Shown here: positions 12,440 through 19,593 of the stretch, one piece after another
How the letters are laid out: every line of letters starts with the position of its first letter
How positions within the stretch are numbered: the first letter of the stretch is position 1
Source: a virus
Direction: 5' to 3' (one strand)
Virus record (IMG/VR): IMGVR_UViG_3300032053_014799
Location: 1-23,337 of that record
Length of the DNA: 23,337 nt
Made by a program: the position numbers and the translations under genes
Notes under the pieces: generated by a model
Seen by the model: only the letters and a program-made list of their open reading frames with translations
The model's database searches: none
What the model was told of the DNA's origin: nothing

Positions 12440-12949
12440 ATGAGTAAGACTACTCTAGGAGATTATATAGGAAATGACTTAGAAGATGACTTTTTAAGTT
12501 TTGACTTAACTGAAATAAAAAAAGTACTAGATGCACTTCAAAGTATTGATGCTATTGATTTGGCGCATGCTGAATTTTTACAACAGCAAGCTTTAAGAGG
12601 TGCAGATATTCTTTCAGAATATTTAGGTAAAATAGTTAAAACTACAGCTTACTTAGAAGGAAAAGTAAATACTATAAAAAATAAGGTATCATTAGAATAT
12701 AAAGCTCCAGATGGAAGTAAAACAACAACCGATATGAAAATTTGGGCAGCAGGAGCTTCAACTGAAGTAGCAGATGTTCAAAATAAACTAGCTAGGGCAA
12801 AAGGGTCTAAAATATATTTAGAAAAAAAGTACGATATTTTAATTAAATCTCACCACCACTATAAAGAGATTGCGATGGGTTTAAGAAAAACTGTACTAGG
12901 TTATAATAATACGACGAATCAAGAAAAAATACCTGAAGGCTGGGATTAA
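12440..12949 (+). CDS. possible UvsY-like recombination mediator
   Basis: A 169-residue, mostly helical protein. A central region (ILSEYLGKIVKTTAYLEGKVNTIK) leads to VSLEYKAPDGSKTTTDMKIWAAG and then a second long helical region (KIYLEKKYDILIKSHHHYKEIA) ending in GLRKTVLGY. This helix / Y-x-x-DG-x-x-T-x-x-x-K / helix layout, with a second helix that could monitor ssDNA, is reminiscent of T4 UvsY, and the gene sits 12 bases before the RecA/UvsX gene, where a mediator would be expected. The similarity is in architecture rather than clear sequence identity, so the call is mainly from context. The start has AAAGGAG 8 bases upstream. Confidence 0.4.
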   Translation: MSKTTLGDYIGNDLEDDFLSFDLTEIKKVLDALQSIDAIDLAHAEFLQQQALRGADILSEYLGKIVKTTAYLEGKVNTIKNKVSLEYKAPDGSKTTTDMKIWAAGASTEVADVQNKLARAKGSKIYLEKKYDILIKSHHHYKEIAMGLRKTVLGYNNTTNQEKIPEGWD

Positions 12950-12961
12950 ATTAGGAGAAAA

Positions 12962-14155
12962 ATGAGTAAAGAATTAGATGCATTTTTTAAAAGTTTTGCA
13001 GAGGCAGATGGCGAATTAGATTATAAAATGGCGCATGAAACTGTAAGCGAAAAGGTTCCAGTTATTTCAACTGGATCCCTAGCTTTAGATGACGCATTAT
13101 CTTCTGGTGGGCTTCCAAAAGGAAGATTAATTCAATATTATGGGGCAGCAGGATCTGGTAAAACATTATTAGCCATGATTGCTATGATGGAAGCTCAAAG
13201 AGATGATCCAGAAGCACAACAAGTTTTTATTGATGCAGAAGGAACTTTTGATCCTGCTTGGGCAGAAATTTTAGGAGTAGATACCAGTAAAGTTATTCTT
13301 GTTGAAAAGGATACTGCTGTTAATGGTCGTAAATGTTTTGAAATGCTTTTAGGTGTTCCTAAAGAAGATAAGAAAACACATTTGTTTGTCGGCAAATCTA
13401 AAGAAGGTTTACTTGATAAAATTAATTCTGGAGAATTCAATATTAATCTAATTGTATTGGATTCATTAGGTGCTATCATTCCGCCAGGCGAAGACACTTC
13501 TGCCATTGGCAAAATGAATATGGCTTTGTTAGCTAGGTTTCTAACTACAACATTTAGAAAATTATCATTAGAATTAAATAAGGCAAAAGTTCCATTTATC
13601 ATTATTAATCATAAAAGAGATAATATGGATCCATATGGAGCGGATCACACTTTCTCTGGAGGAAATACATATTCACACTTTTTAAGTGCAAATATTTATT
13701 TTGAAGCAGTTCAAAGAAAAGATGCAATGATTGTTGATGAAAAGGAAAATAAAATAGGTCATCCATTAAGAGCTACAATAGAGAAAAGTAAGTTTGGTCC
13801 ATGGCCACGCAAGTGTGAGTTTAAAATCAATTTTGGAATTGGTGTTATAGATAAACATGAAGAAATTGCCCAGTTAGCATTAGATTATAATGTTGTCACA
13901 AAATCATCTACTGTTTCTCATGATTATGGCGATAAAACATGGGTTGGTTTTCCAAAATATTGTGCAGCAATTGCGGCTGATGCTGAATTAGCTAAAGAGT
14001 TAGTTTTAAAAATTAGTGAGGCTAGAGAATCTAAATTAGATGTTAAAAGGGCTGAGCAAGATGCTTTAAAAACTAAATCACTAAAAACTAGTGATGATGC
14101 TGATGGCGAATCTAATGATAAACCAAAAAAGAATAAAAAGGTAAAAAATGACTAA
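12962..14155 (+). CDS. recA: RecA/UvsX-like recombinase
   Basis: A 397-residue protein with the RecA core. Walker A is GAAGSGKT at residues 61-68, the catalytic Glu93 sits in VFIDAEGTFDPAW, and Walker B is NLIVLDSLGAI. A DNA-binding loop and Gly-Gly segment read NHKRDNMDPYGADHTFSGG. The N-terminal helix and the STGSLALDDALSSGGLPKGR segment are also standard. The enzyme forms ATP-dependent filaments on ssDNA and pairs homologous strands, in phages supporting recombination-dependent replication and repair. The C-terminal tail is charged and Lys-rich (DKPKKNKK), unlike the acidic tail of bacterial RecA. It has AGGAG 4 bases upstream and ends 8 bases inside the next gene. Confidence 0.93.
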   Translation: MSKELDAFFKSFAEADGELDYKMAHETVSEKVPVISTGSLALDDALSSGGLPKGRLIQYYGAAGSGKTLLAMIAMMEAQRDDPEAQQVFIDAEGTFDPAWAEILGVDTSKVILVEKDTAVNGRKCFEMLLGVPKEDKKTHLFVGKSKEGLLDKINSGEFNINLIVLDSLGAIIPPGEDTSAIGKMNMALLARFLTTTFRKLSLELNKAKVPFIIINHKRDNMDPYGADHTFSGGNTYSHFLSANIYFEAVQRKDAMIVDEKENKIGHPLRATIEKSKFGPWPRKCEFKINFGIGVIDKHEEIAQLALDYNVVTKSSTVSHDYGDKTWVGFPKYCAAIAADAELAKELVLKISEARESKLDVKRAEQDALKTKSLKTSDDADGESNDKPKKNKKVKND

Positions 14156-14465
14156 TGATATCGCAATAACTCCTGCTGGAATACCTAATGTTAGTTCGGT
14201 AAGTAATAAACCATCATATCTAGTTACTTTAGATGACTCTACGGGTAAAGCTAGAGTGACAAGACGTTTTATTACTTTAGATAAACCAGAACAAGGAAAT
14301 GGATTTATTTCGGCAAAAGGTTTTTTTTGTGAGGCTTCCGAGGAAGAAATAATTCTTTCTTTTTCTAGGCTGTTGACATCAATTCCAAAAGAATCTATAA
14401 TAGATATTATGATTCCGTGGCATAAAGTCTGCTACGTTAGGAGCCTTATTTATAAGGCTAAATAA
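14148..14465 (+). CDS. hypothetical protein, 105 aa
   Basis: Not recognised. A small protein, probably beta-rich at its N-terminus (SYLVTLDD, GKARVTRRFITLD), with a helical segment and a final hydrophobic strand (IIDIMIPWHKVCYVRSLI). It overlaps the recombinase gene by 8 bases, which suggests translational coupling and a linked role. Its second half carries a perfect-consensus promoter for the downstream ssDNA-binding protein gene. Confidence 0.65.
   Translation: MTNDIAITPAGIPNVSSVSNKPSYLVTLDDSTGKARVTRRFITLDKPEQGNGFISAKGFFCEASEEEIILSFSRLLTSIPKESIIDIMIPWHKVCYVRSLIYKAK
14373..14401 (+). promoter_or_regulatory. perfect-consensus sigma70 promoter upstream of ssb
   Basis: TTGACA (14373-14378), 17 bases, TATAAT (14396-14401). 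Hexamers and spacing are both ideal. It sits within the preceding gene and would start transcription near 14408, giving a leader of about 155 bases before the ssDNA-binding protein, which is usually needed in large amounts. Confidence 0.8.
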
Positions 14466-14491
14466 AAAGTTTTCGTTAATAAAAAACTGTA

Positions 14492-14507
14492 AAAGCACTT
14501 ATGCTTT
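14492..14507 (+). promoter_or_regulatory. small hairpin in the ssb leader
   Basis: AAAGCA (14492-14497) and TGCTTT (14502-14507) form a 6-bp stem with a CTTA loop. No T-run follows, so this is not a good terminator; it would lie in the leader of the ssb transcript. It may be chance. Confidence 0.25.
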
Positions 14508-14562
14508 AGGTTTAATAACGATATTATAAGAATAGTTACGAAAGTACAAATAGGAGAATAAA

Positions 14563-15303
14563 ATGAATACATTCGGTGAAGTTAGTTTTTTAGATGATAT
14601 TTATGGTGATAATAAAAAAACAGGGAATAATAAAGATTTATTCCTTCGTTTAAAAGAAGGTTCTAATGAACTTAGATTAATTACTGTGCCACATCAATAT
14701 ATTGTGCATAAATATAAGGCTGATGGCGACAAAGGTTATGGCTCTAAAGTGATGTGTTCTGCAACACATGGATCATGTCCTGTCTGTGATATACCAGGTG
14801 AAGAGCCTGGTAAGCCAAAGTTTCCAGCTAAACTACGCTGGTTTTTTGGAGCAATAAATCGTGACACTGGCAAGACTCAGATTTTAGATGTTGGGTTCGC
14901 AGTATACCAACAATTAAGAAAATGGGCAAAAAATCCAAAATGGGGTGATCCAGCTAAATATGATATTGATATTGTTGTAGATCCGAAAGGGGGTGCTACC
15001 GGATACTACACTGTTCAAGTTTGTTCAAAAGAACCACTTTCTGCCGAAGATCAGAAAAAGAAAGATGAATTCGATCTAATTGATCTAAAACGTAGGTGCT
15101 CACCACCAACCGTTGAATTTACTCTTTCTAAGCTAGAAAAACTTAATGCAGAATTTCCAGGAAATAGCAATGCTGGCAAAACAGCTAGCCCAGGAAAAGG
15201 CAGTGGTCCAGTTAAAACCGCTGCACCCGCACCAGTTAGTATGAGTGCTGATGAAGATGATAGCCCAGATTTTCCAGCATATTCAACAGACAATACAGTT
15301 TAA
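14563..15303 (+). CDS. ssb: ssDNA-binding protein, gp32-like
   Basis: A 246-residue protein shaped like T4 gp32-type phage SSBs. The N-terminal segment (FLDDIYG) precedes an OB-fold core with FLRLKEGSNELRLI and HQYIVHKY. A zinc cluster follows (Cys65, His69, Cys72, Cys75 in MCSATHGSCPVC), then FPAKLRWFFGAINRDTGKTQILDVG and a helix. The C-terminus is a low-complexity linker rich in Gly/Ala/Pro and an acidic tail (ADEDDSPDFPAYSTDNTV), which in this class contacts the polymerase, primase and recombinase. It binds and protects ssDNA during replication. It has AGGAG 7 bases upstream, its own strong promoter, and a strong terminator directly after it, so it is an independently transcribed gene. Confidence 0.88.
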   Translation: MNTFGEVSFLDDIYGDNKKTGNNKDLFLRLKEGSNELRLITVPHQYIVHKYKADGDKGYGSKVMCSATHGSCPVCDIPGEEPGKPKFPAKLRWFFGAINRDTGKTQILDVGFAVYQQLRKWAKNPKWGDPAKYDIDIVVDPKGGATGYYTVQVCSKEPLSAEDQKKKDEFDLIDLKRRCSPPTVEFTLSKLEKLNAEFPGNSNAGKTASPGKGSGPVKTAAPAPVSMSADEDDSPDFPAYSTDNTV

Positions 15304-15323
15304 CTTTCATTAATAATGAAATT

Positions 15324-15358
15324 AAAAGACCTAACATTAGTGTTAGGTCTTTTTTTTT
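15324..15358 (+). terminator. Rho-independent terminator after ssb
   Basis: AAAAGACCTAACA (15324-15336) pairs perfectly with TGTTAGGTCTTTT (15341-15353) around a TTAG loop and runs into an unbroken T tract (to 15358). This is the strongest terminator in the window. It lies 20 bases after the ssb stop. Confidence 0.95.
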
Positions 15359-15374
15359 CGATATATTGTATTGT

Positions 15375-15926
15375 ATGCCAATAGTTTTATCATTTGATGT
15401 AAGTTCTTCTTGTATAGGTTTTGCCGTATTAAATGTTGATATAGATAAAAAGATTATTAAATATAAAGATTCCGGTTATTTTAAACCACTTAAAACTGGA
15501 ACAATATTTGAAAGACTAATAGATAGTAGAAATAAAGTATTAGATATATTTACAAAATATAATCCAGATCTTATTGCTATTGAAGATATTATTCAATTTA
15601 TGCCTGGATCATCAACCGCCAAAACTATTATTATGCTAACTACTTTTAATCGTATGATTGGTTTATGTTCATATGATTTTAAAAAGAAATCTCCAAAATT
15701 ATGTAGCGTAATGTCAATAAGACATGGTTTAAAATTAAATAAAATATTTCCTAAAAAAGAAGAAATGCCAGAGCTTGTGGCTCATCATTTAGGAATTAAA
15801 TTTCCATATGAGAAAAACAAAAAAAATAATCTTAAAATTGAGAACTATGATAGAGCCGATGCAATTGCTGTAGCATTATATTATTCATTTATTTTGATTG
15901 GTAAAATTAAGGAAAAGAAGAAATGA
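15375..15926 (+). CDS. ruvC: RuvC-like Holliday junction resolvase
   Basis: From ATG 15375 this is 183 residues with the RuvC catalytic set at matching spacing: Asp8 in VLSFDVSSSCIGF, Glu70 in LIAIEDI, and the D-x-x-D pair 159/162 in YDRADAIAVAL. The RNase H fold and length (E. coli RuvC is 173) fit. It should cleave Holliday or other branched junctions, clearing recombination intermediates before packaging. TTG 15366 is an in-frame alternative, but MPIVLSFD is the usual beginning. There is no Shine-Dalgarno, and the gene starts only 16 bases past the terminator, so it is probably translated from read-through or from a promoter I cannot see. It overlaps dnaJ by 4 bases (ATGA). Confidence 0.85.
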   Translation: MPIVLSFDVSSSCIGFAVLNVDIDKKIIKYKDSGYFKPLKTGTIFERLIDSRNKVLDIFTKYNPDLIAIEDIIQFMPGSSTAKTIIMLTTFNRMIGLCSYDFKKKSPKLCSVMSIRHGLKLNKIFPKKEEMPELVAHHLGIKFPYEKNKKNNLKIENYDRADAIAVALYYSFILIGKIKEKKK

Positions 15927-16885
15927 GATTACAAGAAGCATATTCAACACTTGAGTTATCTTCAGATGCAACCCCAGCGGAAGCTAAGAAAAAATATCGA
16001 GAATTAAGTAAGAAATTTCATCCTGACATTAATAAAGAGCCTAATGCAGAAGATAAGTTTAAAAAAATTAATGAGGCTTATTCTGTAGTTCAATCTGGTA
16101 AAGATAATGAATTACAAAATTTCCAGAGCAATCCAGGCATAAATATAGAAGATTTTGTTAATCAACATTTTAAAAAACAAAGAATTGTTAGAGAAATTCA
16201 TAATAGTGTAATCATAACATTTAAAGAAGCTGTCTTTGGCTGTAAAAAAGATATTCAATATAAAAGAAATATAAAATGTGATGCCTGTAGTGGGCAGGGG
16301 CAAAAGGTAGAGTCTAATGGATGTTTAGCTTGTGGTGGTACTGGTAAAACAGTAATGAGACAAGGTCCAATGACATTTATTGGACCTTGTAGTACTTGTA
16401 AAGGTAATTTAAACATTAAGCAATGTAATACGTGTGGTGGCAAATCTGTTTTAGAAGCTGAGACTTCTATTGCTGTTACTGTTCCTGGTGGAGTTGAGAA
16501 TGGAAATGTACTTAGAATTTCTGGTAAGGGAGAATATGCTGGAACAATGCAAAATCCATTTATTAATCAATTAATAGATCAATACACTGATATGTTTTTG
16601 CACCTTACTGTTGTTCAAAGTTCTGATTTTAAGGTAGTTGACAATACTATTATAACTAATTATGATATTTCTTTATTAGATGCATTAGGCGGCTGCACTG
16701 TAGAAGTTATAACATTAGATGGTCAACAAACGATACAGGTCCCACCTAGTTCTAAAAATAAAGATATAGTATCAATACCAAATTTAGGAGTAGGTAGAGT
16801 GGGTCCACATAATGTTATCCTCAATGTTAATTATCCAAAAGATATCGATAAGCTAGTTGATTATTTAAAAAATAAGGATTTATAA
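15923..16885 (+). CDS. dnaJ: DnaJ (Hsp40) co-chaperone
   Basis: A 320-residue type-I-like DnaJ. The J domain holds HPD at 33-35. The zinc domain has four CxxC motifs: 119/122 (CDACSGQG), 134/137 (CLACGGTG), 156/159 (CSTCKG) and 168/171 (CNTCGG). The C-terminal substrate domain begins VPGGVENGNVLRISGKGEY. The Gly/Phe-rich linker of bacterial DnaJ is essentially missing, and the last zinc repeats are slightly irregular (CSTCKGN). The J domain stimulates the ATPase of Hsp70; no dnaK is in the window, so it probably recruits host DnaK. Lambda and P1 replication depend on host DnaJ/DnaK, so a phage-owned DnaJ beside replication genes is plausible. The start overlaps the resolvase stop. Confidence 0.92.
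   Translation: MRLQEAYSTLELSSDATPAEAKKKYRELSKKFHPDINKEPNAEDKFKKINEAYSVVQSGKDNELQNFQSNPGINIEDFVNQHFKKQRIVREIHNSVIITFKEAVFGCKKDIQYKRNIKCDACSGQGQKVESNGCLACGGTGKTVMRQGPMTFIGPCSTCKGNLNIKQCNTCGGKSVLEAETSIAVTVPGGVENGNVLRISGKGEYAGTMQNPFINQLIDQYTDMFLHLTVVQSSDFKVVDNTIITNYDISLLDALGGCTVEVITLDGQQTIQVPPSSKNKDIVSIPNLGVGRVGPHNVILNVNYPKDIDKLVDYLKNKDL
16638..16666 (+). promoter_or_regulatory. sigma70-type promoter upstream of the primase pair
   Basis: TTGACA (16638-16643), 17 bases, TATGAT (16661-16666): a perfect -35, a 5/6 -10 and ideal spacing. It lies within dnaJ and would transcribe the zinc-ribbon and primase genes from about 16673. Confidence 0.6.
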
Positions 16886-17226
16886 TGGCGTTTACTACAA
16901 ATTGTACAAGCAAAGGTTGTCATAAATTTCAGGAGCCATATTTGGACCCTGCAACGATGAAAGTACATTGCTCTGAATGTGATAAAGAAATACTTAATTT
17001 AAGTATCTTTACTATAAATCAAATGAAAAGTTCTAAGCAATTTAAAAAAGTAGAAAAAGTTCCATTTGCAGTTAAATGTAATAAATGTAATGTAACTAAA
17101 CGTCCAATTGTTGATGCTAAAGGTGAGGTTGTATGTTGCAGTTGTAAAAAGCCATTGGATAATGTAAGCAGTCATTTTAAAGAAATGTTAAAAGAAAAGT
17201 TAAAAACGGCTGATAAAGATGTTTGA
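16885..17226 (+). CDS. double zinc-ribbon protein, possible primase partner
   Basis: A 113-residue protein with two treble-clef-like or ribbon zinc sites. The first is C-x4-C-H (NCTSKGCHKF) paired with HCSEC; the second is VKCNKC paired with VCCSCKK. The tail is basic (KEMLKEKLKTADK). It begins on the TAATG of dnaJ and overlaps the primase gene by 8 bases, so it is co-translated with a DnaG core that lacks its own zinc-binding domain. A role as the primase's zinc (template-reading) module in trans is my inference. A general nucleic-acid-binding ribbon protein is the alternative. Confidence 0.75.
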   Translation: MAFTTNCTSKGCHKFQEPYLDPATMKVHCSECDKEILNLSIFTINQMKSSKQFKKVEKVPFAVKCNKCNVTKRPIVDAKGEVVCCSCKKPLDNVSSHFKEMLKEKLKTADKDV

Positions 17227-17980
17227 TAAAATAGTTGAACTATGTTCTTACCTACTAAATAACTATCCAGGTGCCAGTGCATGTAGAGAATATTTAGATG
17301 GTAGACTGTCTAAAGATAGTCAAAAAGATTTTAATTTTGGATATTTCCCTGGAATTAATAATATTTCACTTTTGACAACAATGATAGGATTTGAAGAATT
17401 AGAAAAACTTAAATTATTTTATCATAAAGAAATTGAAGATTCTTGGGGTCCGAGATCTATTAATTCATTATATTTTGAAAATTATCCTTTGATAATGCCA
17501 TATCATGATACATATGGTAACATTGTTGGTCTAGTTGGTAGAAGCTTATTATCAGATGACCAAAGGAAGACGTTAAGTATTTCTAAATATAAAAATACTG
17601 TTTTTCAAAAGGGTAATTATTTATTTGGTTTACATGCTGCAAAACAGTCAATTTTAGAACAAGACTCAGTTTATATTGTAGAAGGACAATTTGATGTTAT
17701 AAAGGCTCATGAGGCAGGATTTAAAAATATTGTTGCTTTAGGTAATTCTAATATGACATCCTATCAATTTTCTATCATTAGCAGATACACTAATAATATA
17801 TTTTTATTATTAGATAGTGATGAGGCTGGTGACAAGGGTAGGGCAAAAATAATTAGTGTGTTTGGTGATTATGCAAACATAAGAAATTTCTATTTGCCAA
17901 AACCATATAAAGATATTGATGAGTATTTAACTGAAAATAGTTATGACTCTTTGTCTTTTGAAGTCCGAGATAAATTATAA
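17219..17980 (+). CDS. dnaG: DnaG-type primase, catalytic core only
   Basis: A 253-residue protein that is the RNA-polymerase core of bacterial primase. The N-terminal subdomain has REYLDGRLSKDSQKDFNFGYFPG and PLIMPYHDTYGNIVGLVGRSL. The TOPRIM fold then has Glu155 in VYIVEGQFDVI, VALGNSNMT, and D-x-D-E at 199-202 (LLLDSDEAGDKGR), then KDIDEYL. It makes short RNA primers for lagging-strand synthesis. Bacterial DnaG also has an N-terminal CHC2 zinc domain and a C-terminal helicase-binding domain; both are absent. The upstream overlapping gene encodes a zinc-ribbon protein that may fill the first gap. No replicative helicase gene is in the window. Confidence 0.88.
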   Translation: MFDKIVELCSYLLNNYPGASACREYLDGRLSKDSQKDFNFGYFPGINNISLLTTMIGFEELEKLKLFYHKEIEDSWGPRSINSLYFENYPLIMPYHDTYGNIVGLVGRSLLSDDQRKTLSISKYKNTVFQKGNYLFGLHAAKQSILEQDSVYIVEGQFDVIKAHEAGFKNIVALGNSNMTSYQFSIISRYTNNIFLLLDSDEAGDKGRAKIISVFGDYANIRNFYLPKPYKDIDEYLTENSYDSLSFEVRDKL

Positions 17981-18046
17981 AAAAGGAATAGTTGCGATAA
18001 GTATCAAAATAAGAAACCGTACTAATATAATCGTATTTAAGTTAAC

Positions 18047-18883
18047 ATGCACTTTATATATAAAATAATAAATATGATTAATAACAAAATTTATATAGGA
18101 CAAACAAATAATCCGCCCTTACGTTGGTCTCAACATAAATCAAATGCAAAATATAATAGAGGTAATCAAGTTATAACAAGAGCTATTATTAAATATAGTT
18201 CAGAAAATTTTAAATTTGAAGTAATAGCAACTTCTTTAACACAAGAAGATGTTGATTTTTTAGAAGAGCAAATCATAAGTCAATATAATAGTCGCAATCC
18301 ATTATATGGATATAATGTAGATCCAGGCGGGAATACAACTCCAAAAACTCCAGAAATATTACAAAAAATATCTGATGGGCTTAAAAAATATTATAAAACT
18401 CATAATAATTGGAATAAAGGCGGGGTTTTATCTGATGAATGGAAAGAAAATCTTTCTAAAGGAAGTATGGGTAAATTAGGCACGAATCTTGGAAAGTCAT
18501 TTTCTAATGATTGGAAAATAAAAATATCAAAAGCACAATCTGGCAAAGAAAGAAAATCAACAAGAAGATTTACAGAAGAGATAGAAAAAGAAATATGCAG
18601 ATTATATGTAGAAGAAGCAAAATCTACATATAAATTAGAGCAACAGTATAATTGTTGTAGAACACTTATTAAAAGTATCTTATTAAGAAATGATGTAGAA
18701 ATAAGAAAATCAAACTATACTGGACACAACAATGGTTGTAATATTTTTTCTATAGCACAAGAATTAGAAATTTGCGCTAAATATTTAGAAGGTAATATAA
18801 GTAGGCATGATTTATCTACACAATTTAATTGTGGTAAAACTACTATTAGAGAAATCTTATTAAGACATAATGTTAAATTGTAA
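18047..18883 (+). CDS. GIY-YIG homing endonuclease with NUMOD repeats
   Basis: A 278-residue protein. The GIY-YIG nuclease domain is at 1-95: HFIYKIINMINNKIYIGQT, Arg in LRWSQHK, the catalytic Glu in DFLEEQIISQY, then GYNVDPGG. Two NUMOD3-like repeats follow (SDEWKENLSKGSMGK and SNDWKIKISKAQSGK). The C-terminus has two related HTH-like repeats: EICRLYVEEAKSTYKLEQQYN...IKSILLRNDVEI and EICAKYLEGNISRHDLSTQFN...IREILLRHNVKL. The layout is that of free-standing phage homing endonucleases, which cut intron- or gene-lacking relatives and spread by repair. It sits between the primase and a sigma-like gene, with a 66-base AT-rich gap before it and no Shine-Dalgarno. I see no group I intron around it. 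Confidence 0.92.
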   Translation: MHFIYKIINMINNKIYIGQTNNPPLRWSQHKSNAKYNRGNQVITRAIIKYSSENFKFEVIATSLTQEDVDFLEEQIISQYNSRNPLYGYNVDPGGNTTPKTPEILQKISDGLKKYYKTHNNWNKGGVLSDEWKENLSKGSMGKLGTNLGKSFSNDWKIKISKAQSGKERKSTRRFTEEIEKEICRLYVEEAKSTYKLEQQYNCCRTLIKSILLRNDVEIRKSNYTGHNNGCNIFSIAQELEICAKYLEGNISRHDLSTQFNCGKTTIREILLRHNVKL

Positions 18884-18898
18884 AGAGGGAGATATAAA

Positions 18899-19345
18899 AT
18901 GGAAAGAGAAAAAAGAAAGAATCGTTCAGATCATTATCAGCATTTACTACTAGAGGTTTCTTGTTCAAATGATACTTTGGAATCATTTTCTAACACAGAC
19001 AGCATTTATAATAGATTGAACCCTTATCATTATGATGAGAACCTAATAGATTTAGAGGATGAGTTAAAAAAAGAATTTTGGAGGATTGTAGATAATCTTT
19101 TAACTCCAAGACAAAAGCAAGTAATTAGATTATATGCAGATGGCTATACTCAAATGGAAATCGCAAAAATGCTTAATGTTAATCAAAGTTCAATAACTAA
19201 ATCATTAAATGGAAATGTTGATTATAAGAATGGCAAGCGAATTTATGGCGGAGCGAAGAAGAAATTAAATAAAATTACAGAGAAAGATGATAAGATTAAA
19301 GAAATTTTAGCCAAAATGGCCGAAATCAGAAGCGAAAAATATTGA
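18899..19345 (+). CDS. sigma-region-4-like HTH protein
   Basis: A 148-residue protein. After an Asp/Glu-rich N-terminal part, residues about 67-105 read LTPRQKQVIRLYADGYTQMEIAKMLNVNQSSITKSL, the sigma70 region 4 / LuxR-type HTH. Then come NGNVDYKNGKRIYGGAKKKL and a helical tail. There is no sigma region 2 (no -10-binding segment), so it is not a full sigma factor. It might be a phage transcription regulator that touches -35 elements, or another DNA-binding protein using the same fold. It has GAGGGAG 9 bases upstream. Its stop overlaps the start of a 42-codon ORF, and a terminator follows. Confidence 0.75.
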   Translation: MEREKRKNRSDHYQHLLLEVSCSNDTLESFSNTDSIYNRLNPYHYDENLIDLEDELKKEFWRIVDNLLTPRQKQVIRLYADGYTQMEIAKMLNVNQSSITKSLNGNVDYKNGKRIYGGAKKKLNKITEKDDKIKEILAKMAEIRSEKY

Positions 19346-19470
19346 CGAATATACGTATAATTAAACATGCAAAAACAAATGATGGACTTACTAAATGGTG
19401 TAAAGATTGTTTTAATGGATATAGAAAACAATCTCGTAAAGAAAATCTACTTAATAAATTAATTTATTAA
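19342..19470 (+). pseudogene. 42-codon ORF, possible remnant of a zinc-ribbon/HNH protein
   Basis: TTG at 19342 overlaps the upstream TGA (TTGA), a typical coupling arrangement. The product includes KTNDGLTKWCKDCFNGYRKQ and RKEN. A 'xDGLxxWCKxCxxxYxKxxRKEN' pattern is typical of the second half of the N-terminal zinc ribbon of phage HNH-type proteins, but the first C-x2-C is missing. It could be a decayed endonuclease gene or a genuine small protein. It ends directly before a terminator. Confidence 0.4.
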
Positions 19471-19471
19471 G

Positions 19472-19502
19472 AGCCAGCTAAGACTTACTTAGCTGGCTTT
19501 TT
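19472..19502 (+). terminator. Rho-independent terminator
   Basis: AGCCAGCTAAG (19472-19482) pairs perfectly with CTTAGCTGGCT (19488-19498) around an ACTTA loop, followed by five T residues (19498-19502). It separates the sigma-like gene from the last block of the window. Confidence 0.9.
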
Positions 19503-19519
19503 AGTTTAATCTTGTTATA

Positions 19520-19527
19520 TATAAATA
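19520..19527 (+). promoter_or_regulatory. possible T4-type late promoter (TATAAATA)
   Basis: TATAAATA matches the T4 late promoter consensus and lies 18 bases after the terminator and 67 bases before the next gene. The only other exact copy I found is inside dnaE (8033-8040), so in AT-rich DNA the match is weak evidence. A sigma70 alternative (TTGTTA 19512, TAATAG 19535) is poor. Confidence 0.3.
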
Positions 19528-19593
19528 AAAAACGTAATAGGTATCAATATTTGTTTATCTATATAGGCGTGATTTGCATAAAATGGAGATGTG

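Noticed and set aside
13195-13602. Long minus-strand open frame opposite the recombinase gene
   Set aside because: It is a shadow of the RecA-like gene: no ribosome site, no recognisable domain, and all supported genes are on the + strand. The same applies to other minus-strand frames and to the + frame at 6587-6784.
17981-18898. Group I intron carrying the GIY-YIG gene
   Set aside because: The primase and the sigma-like protein each look complete and unrelated, so there is no interrupted gene, and I see no convincing intron core.
18899-19345. Complete phage sigma factor
   Set aside because: Only a region-4-like HTH is visible; regions 2 and 3 are missing, so only an HTH regulator is supported.
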